From the NCBI GenBank assembly GCA_035967975.1, contig JAWQFQ010000007.1, positions 33,234 through 97,233 of the forward strand: a stretch of DNA of 64,000 nucleotides. Direction: 5' to 3'. A program made the position numbers and the translations under genes. Position 1 is the first letter of the stretch, and each line of letters starts with the position of its first letter. Shown here one piece after another: positions 36,101 to 42,322 of this stretch. The DNA is from Scytonema sp035967975. GTDB lineage: Bacteria > Cyanobacteriota > Cyanobacteriia > Cyanobacteriales > Nostocaceae. Below the pieces are notes generated by a model, which made no database searches, was not told where the DNA came from, and saw nothing but the letters and a program-made list of their open reading frames with translations.

Positions 36101-38521
36101 CTGTTGAGCTATGAGCGTAGATAAACGTTGCACTTCTTTTGTGCGATCGCTCTCTGACAATTTTCGCAAGTCCTCAACTGACAAAGATACAGGTGCAGCT
36201 GCTTTAATAAGTTGAACGGGTTTGCCTTCATTGACCACAAAGTTTGTGCGTAAGACTTCGTGGCGTCGAATGATTTCGTTGAGACTTTGTTCTAACACGG
36301 CTACATTAACCTGCCCTGTCAAGTTAATGAAGATAGGAATGTTATATACAGGAGTGTCAGAAGTTAGTTGATTAATAAACCATAGTCGTTGCTGTGCAAA
36401 AGAGAGAGGATGAACGGACGTGCTTTTCTTAACTGGAGTGAGGGAGACTGATAATGTAGAAGCCGTTGATGTGAGTTCAGCAATTATTTTGGTCGCCAAC
36501 GAGCATACACTCAAGCCTTCAAAGAAGTCAGCCACGGATACAGCAACTTCCAGGTCAACCTCAATTCGGTTTTTTAACTCAAAAACTTTTATAGAATCAA
36601 GTCCTAAAGAACTTAGTGGTTGTTGCGGCTTAATTTCCTCCGGTGGTATAGAAATCACCTGTGCTAAGAGATTCTGTAAATAAGACTCCAAAAGCGGCTG
36701 ACACTCGCGTGGAGTTAGTGCCAAGAACATTTGGCGCTGTAATCGATTTTCAGTTGTTTGAAAATTAGCGCTCTTCTGGACATTACTACTAACAATTTCT
36801 AACTTCCCAGTCAAAAAATCTGCTTTTGTAGCACGGCGTTGAATCTTGCCACTAGAGGTTTTGGGTATAGTACCTGGTTTAATTAAAACTATTGTGTAAA
36901 CTTGTACCTCATGCTCCTCGGTCACTGCTTGACGAATTGCTGCAATAACTTCATCAAGATTCGGTTTGGCACGAAACTCCAACTCTTGCACAATTACCAG
37001 TTGTTCTTCATTCTCTACCTCAACTGAGAAAGCTGCACCATTACCTAAACGTAATGACGAATGACTACGTTCTGCAGTTAACTCTATATCTTGTGGGTAG
37101 AGGTTGCGACCTCGGATAATGATTAAATCTTTTGCTCGACCTGTAATGAAGAGTTCTCCATTGTGCAAAAAGCCCAAGTCACCAGTGCGTAAAAATGGTC
37201 CTTCTCCTGTGTCTTTGAGGTAGGCGTGGAATGTTTGTTCTGTGTCCTCAGGTCGATTCCAATAACCCTGACCAATACTGGGTCCCGATACCCAGATTTC
37301 TCCAACTTTGTTACTGTGACAACGGGCGAGAGTCTCTGGATGTGCGATCACAATTTTTTGCTCAGGTAAAGTTTGACCGCAACTAACTAAGGTCTGGGTA
37401 TCGTCGCTATTAGCAGCAGCTTCAACGATTAAATTTCTCTCTAGGAGAGATTTTGTGACTGTTTCGCAAGGAGGTAAAGCGTTTTTTTCTCCACCAGAAA
37501 TCATCAGTGTCGCTTCTGCCATACCATAACAGGGGTAAAATGCTTCTGGACGAAAGCCACACTCACCAAAGATTTCTGAGAATCGCTCTAGAGTCTCCCG
37601 CCGAACTGGTTCCGCACCATTAAACGCAATACTCCAACTACTTAAGTCAAGAGTAGACCTTTGTTCGGGAGTAATCTTCTGAACGCATAACTCATAGGCA
37701 AAGTTAGGACCACCACTCGTAGTACCCCGATAGCGAGAAATTGCTTGCAACCACCGATATGGACGTTGCAAAAAAGAGGTTGGAGACATCAAGACGCAAG
37801 GAAACCCTCCATACAGGGGTTGCAGGATTCCACCAATCAGCCCCATGTCATGGTAGACGGGAAGCCAAGTGACAAAACAGCTTTCAGGTGAATGTCCCAT
37901 GAATTGATAAGTTACTTCGGCATTATGCAGCAAGTTGCTATGACTGAGCATCACACCTTTAGGTGTGCCTGTAGAACCTGACGTATATTGCAGAAAAGCT
38001 AAGGTTTGTGGATTAATTGCAGGTTGTCGCCAAGAATCTTCGATCCCTTGTGCTTGGTTGTCAGTTGTCAACCAACGTATATTTCCCTGATTTGTTTCTT
38101 TTGTAAGTAAAGACTGTACAGTGGAGAGAATCGTTGTTGTTGTCAGGATAATTGCTGCTTGTGCATCTTTTATAATTGCCTGAATCCTGGGCGTATTACG
38201 TTGATTGCGCGGTGGGTAAGCCGGAACTGCTACCACTTGGGCATATAGACAACCGAAAAATGCTGTTAGGTAATCAAGTCCAGGAGGAATTAGCAATATG
38301 GCACGTTCCCCACTTAAACCTTGGGCTTGCAGTCGGGCAGCAATCGCACGAGAGCGCCGATCCAACTCATGGTAACTCAGCGTTGATTCTATTGTCTCTC
38401 CGTCTTCAAGGAAGGTGAATGCTTGTGTGTACGGTGTCCTAGAAGTGCGATCGCGCAGAACATCAACGATTGTCTCATAGTGATGAGGAAAGTCTTGGAA
38501 TTTATTGAGAATTTGGGTCAT
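33158..38521 (-). CDS. Loading NRPS: FAAL-ACP-C-A-PCP, predicted Asn activation
   Basis: 1787 residues and the first gene of the minus-strand operon. Residues about 1-590 are a fatty acyl-AMP ligase (YTSGSTGTPKGVML about 181, FLRTGDLGFL, KTSSGKIQRR). ACP: LGLDSIKV (Ser about 642). C domain: LSFAQQRLWFINQL and HHIIADGWS (about 836), acting on an ACP-bound acyl chain, so a starter-type condensation is expected. A domain: YTSGSTGKPKG, FDLTITGLF, NEYGPTETVVG. Code read as D-L-T-K-I-G-E-V-G-K, matching the asparagine code DLTKLGEVGK. PCP: DLGGHS (about 1709). There is no epimerase, so L-Asn is predicted. The basic tail RNRQKQQLSKQGRK resembles a docking end. The enzyme should make an N-fatty-acyl-asparaginyl thioester and pass it to the overlapping PKS. 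Its start codon region carries a FurA-box-like sequence. Confidence 0.95.
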   Translation of the reverse strand: MTQILNKFQDFPHHYETIVDVLRDRTSRTPYTQAFTFLEDGETIESTLSYHELDRRSRAIAARLQAQGLSGERAILLIPPGLDYLTAFFGCLYAQVVAVPAYPPRNQRNTPRIQAIIKDAQAAIILTTTTILSTVQSLLTKETNQGNIRWLTTDNQAQGIEDSWRQPAINPQTLAFLQYTSGSTGTPKGVMLSHSNLLHNAEVTYQFMGHSPESCFVTWLPVYHDMGLIGGILQPLYGGFPCVLMSPTSFLQRPYRWLQAISRYRGTTSGGPNFAYELCVQKITPEQRSTLDLSSWSIAFNGAEPVRRETLERFSEIFGECGFRPEAFYPCYGMAEATLMISGGEKNALPPCETVTKSLLERNLIVEAAANSDDTQTLVSCGQTLPEQKIVIAHPETLARCHSNKVGEIWVSGPSIGQGYWNRPEDTEQTFHAYLKDTGEGPFLRTGDLGFLHNGELFITGRAKDLIIIRGRNLYPQDIELTAERSHSSLRLGNGAAFSVEVENEEQLVIVQELEFRAKPNLDEVIAAIRQAVTEEHEVQVYTIVLIKPGTIPKTSSGKIQRRATKADFLTGKLEIVSSNVQKSANFQTTENRLQRQMFLALTPRECQPLLESYLQNLLAQVISIPPEEIKPQQPLSSLGLDSIKVFELKNRIEVDLEVAVSVADFFEGLSVCSLATKIIAELTSTASTLSVSLTPVKKSTSVHPLSFAQQRLWFINQLTSDTPVYNIPIFINLTGQVNVAVLEQSLNEIIRRHEVLRTNFVVNEGKPVQLIKAAAPVSLSVEDLRKLSESDRTKEVQRLSTLIAQQSFDLSSEPLWCAKLLRLAEQEYRLLLTLHHIIADGWSMGVLLKELAVLYEAFSQGKPSPLPELPIQYVDFAYWQQQCLQSERIQDLLEYWKQQLSGDLPVLNLPIDRPRSPVQTFKGAQAKLVLPQTLTEALKKLSHQEGVTLFMTLLAAFKTLLYRYTGQTDILVGSPIASRNRAEIEPLIGFFVNVLVLRTNLNGKLSFRKLLYQVKSTALGAYVHQDLPFEKLVEQVQPNRDLSYNPLFQVMFVFQNVPLSAPKLSDTSIIGQEGYTGTAKFDLTLFMEEDTEERLVATAEYNTDLFNGDTIIRMLGHFETLLEGIVANPDSAIVDLPLLTASEKHQLIVDWNDTLTDYPYNQCIHQLFEAQVARTPDAIAVVFENQQLTYRELNNRANQLAHYLQQLGVRPEVLVGICMERSLEMVVAVLGILKAGGAYLPLDPAYPKERLAFILKDTQSLVLLTQQRLVKELPTGGTVTVCLDTNWERIAHECPDNPVCKVNSANLAYVIYTSGSTGKPKGTLIPHKGILNYLIWCTQAYIVEQGKGTIVHSSLAFDLTITGLFSPLLVGRQVQFTAENQGIESLSNTLRQESNLSLVKVTPAELLLLSQQLASKEAAGRTKAFIIGGENLLTESIAFWQTFAPDTMLVNEYGPTETVVGCCIYRVPQSELQSHSVPIGRPIANTELYVLNQYYQPMPIGVVGELYIGGAGLARGYLNQPELTALKFIPNPFSNEPGARLYKTGDLARYRPDGNLEFLGRSDHQVKVRGYRIELGEIEGLLRQYPEVQEAVVLMREDVPGNQRLVAYFVANTEAAPTTSDLRKFLKEQLPEYMVPSAFVQLRVLPLTTNGKLDRRALPVPNGERPELEEVYVAPLSEMERVIATVWQEVLYVDKVGVNDNFFDLGGHSLLMVQVNNKLQEVLNRHLSIVEMFQNPTISSLAQYLSQKTDDVSSFQLTRNRAQMQIDALNNRQKQQLSKQGRKIHG
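38499..38514. promoter_or_regulatory. Candidate FurA iron box overlapping NRPS codons 3-8
   Basis: aatttattgagaattt closely matches the reverse complement of the AATAAATTCTCAATAAAT box that I recall as the Anabaena FurA consensus. It lies just inside the start codon (ATG at 38521-38519), where bound repressor could block transcription elongation or initiation. The same bases recur at 41562-41577. Inference from sequence only. Confidence 0.4.
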
Positions 38522-38801
38522 TTTCTGCCTCAGGCAATCAGATACACGCTTTCAATGGTTGAGCGGGACAAGCTCAATGACAAATCTAACCCTCTATCGA
38601 GAAGGGACAGTGCCTTCAAGCCTTGATAATTATTCAATGTTTGGAAGATTCTTCTCGGATCAACCTCAACTGTTACTTTACAGAATATGCACTGCAACTG
38701 CCCAGTTAACTACGCAGGTTTTGATTTTAGTTTATTGCTACTTATTTTCAGTTAACTTTTTTTACTCTACAAGCAGTTTATTGTCTTTTGCAACCCCCTG
38801 A

Positions 38802-38822
38802 TTGATAAAATAAACTTATCAA
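38802..38822. promoter_or_regulatory. Operator-like palindrome ttgataa-N7-ttatcaa
   Basis: A perfect 7-bp inverted repeat spaced by 7 bp, midway in the region between the NRPS start and the receptor remnant. It is preserved in copy 2 at 41865-41885. The A/T-rich dyad suits a Fur-family or other dimeric regulator, but the binding protein is unknown. Confidence 0.4.
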
Positions 38823-38992
38823 TATTTTCTCTAGCTATCGGCTGCCACTAATTCCAAAAAAGTTAGGACTTTAGAGAGATGTTAAAAGCAAAATATAAAT
38901 AGCTTCACCTGTCTCAATCTCCTTTCAAGGCTCTATGTAGTCTTAGTTACTGAGATGGACTCACCAATATCTTTGATGTTCACAGAGAAACA

Positions 38993-39100
38993 ATGAAACT
39001 AGGGCAACTTGTTCGGTGTCTGTTGCTCAGTGGCGCGGTCGTGCTTTTGGTCACAGCTCCTGCGACAAGTGAGAAAATATTATTAATTAAGCTGCTTAAG
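38993..39100 (+). pseudogene. Truncated TonB-dependent receptor, signal-peptide remnant
   Basis: The ATG at 38993 opens MKLGQLVRCLLLSGAVVLL...SEKILLIKL, clearly homologous to the first 30 or so residues of the intact receptor at 42323, and the upstream ttcacagagaaacaatgaaa block also matches. After about 35 codons the similarity ends and the frame runs into repeat DNA. No plug or barrel follows. This is a receptor paralogue reduced to its 5' end, still joined to the shared promoter region. Confidence 0.8.
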
Positions 39101-39247
39101 TTCAAACCTGACTCGTCTACAAATATTAAATTATGGGAATTAACACCCAAAACCCAATCTTTATACTCAAAGCGCATCTGTTTGACTCGTGGGCTATCTT
39201 GCTCCTGTTCTGTTAGGGACTTCCAAATAAAAAAGTATTCAAAAATC

Positions 39248-39313
39248 TCTTGTGGTACGGGTGATACGAGCCGTCACTGCGCGGGGGCGGGTGAGGACGC
39301 CCACCCCACAAGA
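39248..39313. repeat. Inverted-repeat element (tcttgtgg / ccacaaga), G+C-rich centre
   Basis: An 8-bp inverted pair encloses a markedly G+C-rich core, unlike the surrounding A/T-rich DNA. Flanks ccaaataaaaaagtattc and ggagaatttaattcttgg suggest a longer, eroded mobile-type repeat. It lies between the receptor remnant and the methyltransferase gene and may mark the truncation point. Confidence 0.35.
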
Positions 39314-39391
39314 TGGAGAATTTAATTCTTGGAAATCGCTTAGCACCTTTGCAGGCAAAAAGCTCCTCATGGCTCAGCCTCGGTACTTTAA

Positions 39392-40132
39392 TTAACTACT
39401 AGAAATTGTCTGTTGTAAATAAGGTGAAAGTTTTTCTGGTAGAATCCACATGTAAACTGGTCTGCCGTTTACTTTCTCGACTTTGTTAGGTTTCCACTCG
39501 CCCATGTCAAAACGGTGCGACACGATACGAGTCCCTGGTTTGAGTTTCAATAGTCGCGGACGTAACCGCATATTAAGATCATCTCGCAAGAAAAGAGTCA
39601 CCACTGTTGCATTGCTAAGGTCACTTATAAATAGGTCTTGTTGGAGAAACTGCACCTTGTCAGTAACCCCTGCTTTTTGAGCGTTTTCATTAGCCTCTTT
39701 AATGCGTTTTGGGTCAAGATCTATACCAACAGCCTTCTGGACTTTATACTTCTTTACTGCAGCAATGGGAATCCGTCCATCCCCACTGCCAAGGTCATAC
39801 AGAACATCTTTTTCGTTCAGATTGGCAAGTGTCAACATTCTATCGACGATTTCCGGAGACGTTGCGGCGTAGCAACCGTCCAGTTTCACTTTTACAGGTT
39901 GAGATCCAACTGGAGACTTCTGCTGCACTTCTACAATCGAAGCAGGCTCTTCACACCTTACCTGAGAACTCACTGGTATATCTATCGGCGATCTCACTGG
40001 TATATCTACCTGAGAACTCACTTGCTGCTCTATCTGAGAACTCACTTGCTGAGTGGGAGTGCAAGCAGCCAGCATCAGACTACTTACACTCACTGTTGCA
40101 AACAAAACCTTTAACATTGCCTGTAATTTCAT
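39392..40132 (-). CDS. Class I SAM-dependent methyltransferase with lipoprotein signal
   Basis: 246 residues from the ATG at 40132 (GGAG about 8 nt upstream; an ATG five codons earlier is also possible). The N-terminus is a signal peptide with lipobox LMLAAC. Residues about 30-60 form a Ser/Gln/Val-rich linker with repeats (VSSQIEQQVSSQVDIPV, DIPVSSQV). The catalytic domain has motif I LYDLGSGDGRIPIAA, the acidic motif AVGIDLDPKRIKEAN, and FLQQDLF. Methyl acceptor unknown. Class I methyltransferases need SAM, normally cytosolic, so a lipid-anchored exported form is odd. It lies convergent with the receptor remnant and in tandem with the permease, between the two copies of the 468-bp repeat. 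Confidence 0.8.
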   Translation of the reverse strand: MKLQAMLKVLFATVSVSSLMLAACTPTQQVSSQIEQQVSSQVDIPVRSPIDIPVSSQVRCEEPASIVEVQQKSPVGSQPVKVKLDGCYAATSPEIVDRMLTLANLNEKDVLYDLGSGDGRIPIAAVKKYKVQKAVGIDLDPKRIKEANENAQKAGVTDKVQFLQQDLFISDLSNATVVTLFLRDDLNMRLRPRLLKLKPGTRIVSHRFDMGEWKPNKVEKVNGRPVYMWILPEKLSPYLQQTISSS

Positions 40133-40174
40133 GACATCTTTCTCCATGAATTAAGGATTTGTGGAAGTGGTTAT

Positions 40175-41482
40175 TTAACGGTTGAGGAGCAGTAAAGGAA
40201 TACCTGTTAAAAGAACTACTATACCAGTGATACCTCCGATACCTGCATAAGTTAGACTAGAGTATAGGAGGTACCCACATATAGCACAAAACAGTAATGG
40301 TGTCCAAGGGTAAAGAGGCACGCGGAAAGGACGAGATAAGTTTGGCTCTCGGGAGCGTAGCACTAATAATGCCACCCCAGATAGGAGAAAAAAGAACCAA
40401 AATACCGGAGCGGTATAGTCCACCATTGTTTCAAAGCCTTTGCGAGTTAAGGCACCAAGCAACACCAGCGTCAAGGAAATTACCCCCTGAACCACTAAAG
40501 CATTTTTTGGAGTGCCAGTACTCTCTTGCCAACGTCCCAGGAATGCAAACTTCCGAAAGTCCCGTCCCAAAGCGTAGTTAGTACGTGCACCAGTAAAAAT
40601 TGTGGCATTGACTGCACCTAAAGCAGAAATCGCAATTAAGAAGCTCACGAATCTTGCTCCGTTTTCTCCAACAGCGCGACGCATCAAATCAGCTGTTGGT
40701 GCTTCCGAAGAAGCTAAACCCACGAGTCCCAAACCATAAATGAATGCCAGGTTAATCAACAGAAAAATTACTGTGATGATGCCTATGCTTCCTAACAACG
40801 CACGTACCATGTTGCGTTTGCCATCTCGCACTTCTGCTGAAATATAGGCAGCTTCATTCCAGCCCCCATAAGTTAATAACACAAAAATCATTGCCTGACT
40901 AAAAGCGGTGTTTTGAGCAGCCGCAGTCGATATCTGTTGTGGTACTTGGGCGGCAAAGGCAATACTAACAATAACGATCAACACTAAACCCAGTATTTTT
41001 GCTGCTGTGAGCCAGTTCTGAGTCCACTTCCCTTGCTGCACACCCAGAATGTTTAAACCTGTCAGGCAAACAACTGCACCTGTAGCGTAAATAGCTGAAG
41101 AGTATTCTCCTATAGGCAGTAACTGAGAAGCATAATCCCCAAACACGAACGCTGGTAAGGCGATGGAACCCGTTTGAATGACAGTCATCCGCGCCCAAGC
41201 AAACAAGAACGCAGGACTTTTACCAAAGGCACTCATGAGATAATGATAAGTTCCTCCAGCATCGGGATAGGCGGTCGTCAACTCCGCATAGCAGAGAGCA
41301 CCGACCAAGGACATCCCTCCACCTAGTGACCACGCTAGCAGTGCAAGCCCTGTACTTTGAGTGTTTGCTGCTACTAGGGCTGGCGTCTTAAATATGCCGA
41401 AGCCGACCACCATGCCTACAATCAAGGCAACTGCGTCGATTGTTGAAAGCGTAGGCTTCAGTTCTGTTACTTTTGTTGCCAT
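40175..41482 (-). CDS. APC-superfamily amino acid permease
   Basis: 435 residues from the ATG at 41482; a GTG four codons upstream is an alternative. The protein is almost entirely hydrophobic with about 12 membrane segments, and opens with the APC motif STIDAVALIVGMVVGFGIFKTP (glycine-rich first helix), then GALCYAELTTAYPDAGGTYHYL. It resembles the LAT/YfnA-type amino acid/polyamine permeases. Substrate is not predictable. It is about 40 nt upstream of the methyltransferase on the same strand. The pair is bracketed by the duplicated promoter region, so it may have been caught in that duplication. Confidence 0.85.
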   Translation of the reverse strand: MATKVTELKPTLSTIDAVALIVGMVVGFGIFKTPALVAANTQSTGLALLAWSLGGGMSLVGALCYAELTTAYPDAGGTYHYLMSAFGKSPAFLFAWARMTVIQTGSIALPAFVFGDYASQLLPIGEYSSAIYATGAVVCLTGLNILGVQQGKWTQNWLTAAKILGLVLIVIVSIAFAAQVPQQISTAAAQNTAFSQAMIFVLLTYGGWNEAAYISAEVRDGKRNMVRALLGSIGIITVIFLLINLAFIYGLGLVGLASSEAPTADLMRRAVGENGARFVSFLIAISALGAVNATIFTGARTNYALGRDFRKFAFLGRWQESTGTPKNALVVQGVISLTLVLLGALTRKGFETMVDYTAPVFWFFFLLSGVALLVLRSREPNLSRPFRVPLYPWTPLLFCAICGYLLYSSLTYAGIGGITGIVVLLTGIPLLLLNR

Positions 41483-41561
41483 ATGGGAAAACACCTAGAA
41501 ATTTTTGGTGATCAGTTAGTAGGAAACAACCGTAAAACGTAAGAATGCTGTGGAAAGTTGA

Positions 41562-42029
41562 AATTTATTGAGAATTTGAGTCATTTTCTGCCTCAAGCAA
41601 TCAGATACACGCTTTCAATGGTTGAGCGGGACAGGCTCAATGACAAATCTAACCCTCTATCGAGAAGGGATAGTGCCTTCAAGCCTTGATAATTATTCAA
41701 TGTTTAGAAGATTCTTCTCGGATCAACCTCAACTGTTACTTTACAGAATATGCACTGCAACTGCCCAGTTAACTACGCAGGTTTTGATTTTAGTTTATTG
41801 CTACTTATTTTCAGTTAACTTTTTTTACTCTACAAGCAGTTTATTGTCTTTTGCAACCCCCTGATTGATAAAATAAACTTATCAATATTTTCTCTAGCTA
41901 TCGGCTGCCACTAATTCCAAAAAAGTTAGGACTTTAGAGAGATGTTAAAAGCAAAATATAAATAGCTTCACCTGTCTCAATCTCCTTTCAAGGCTCTATG
42001 TAGTCTTAGTTACTGAGATGAACTCATCA
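41562..42029. repeat. 468-bp direct repeat, copy 2
   Basis: Copy of 38499-38966 with the same FurA-box-like and dyad sequences. On the minus strand it still contains ATGACTCAAATTCTC, the first codons of the loading NRPS, now followed by unrelated sequence and a stop, so the NRPS start here is a relic. It lies about 290 bp upstream of the intact receptor. Confidence 0.93.
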
Positions 42030-42322
42030 AGAATATTTGAATGCTAAATACTTTCAGCTTTCACACGGTGAATAAACTGTGTAAAAAAACTATAAGCTAC
42101 TGAAGCTGCTCCGAATACTGACTTAACATCATTGTTAAATCTCATCAATTAGTAATAATAAGTAGCAATAATTAGGTTAAAATTTACCCAGATTTTGTAA
42201 ATTTTTATTAGTTGCCATTCCATTAGGCTTGCTTTCTCAGTGCAAATAACTTTCAATAATCTCTATCCTGCTTGCGTAACTAGCGGCAGATTCAGTGGCG
42301 TGATGGAGTTCACAGAGAAACA
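42030..42322. other. A/T-rich leader between repeat copy 2 and the receptor gene
   Basis: 293 bp with no coding potential. It is very A/T rich, with aattagtaataataag near the middle. Copy 1 lacks most of this stretch, going almost directly from the repeat to the ttcacagagaaacaatg block. The receptor promoter probably lies here or in the repeat; no clear -35/-10 pair can be assigned. Confidence 0.4.

Larger units (their letters stand above)
38499..38966. repeat. 468-bp direct repeat, copy 1 (NRPS 5' end plus promoter region)
   Basis: Nearly identical to 41562-42029 at a constant offset of 3063 bp, with only a few substitutions and no indels that I can see. It includes the first eight codons of the loading NRPS and the whole divergent intergenic region. 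Just after it, copy 1 leads into a truncated receptor gene. Confidence 0.93.

Noticed and set aside
33158..38521. A colibactin-type D-Asn prodrug system
   Set aside because: No epimerase domain follows the Asn module and no ClbP/ZmaM-type peptidase is visible. Only the weaker PvdQ-like idea is kept.
38505..38801. Plus-strand frames repeated at 38505-38801 and 41622-41864
   Set aside because: Their similarity only reflects the 468-bp duplication. The encoded peptide has no family signature and overlaps regulatory-type sequence.
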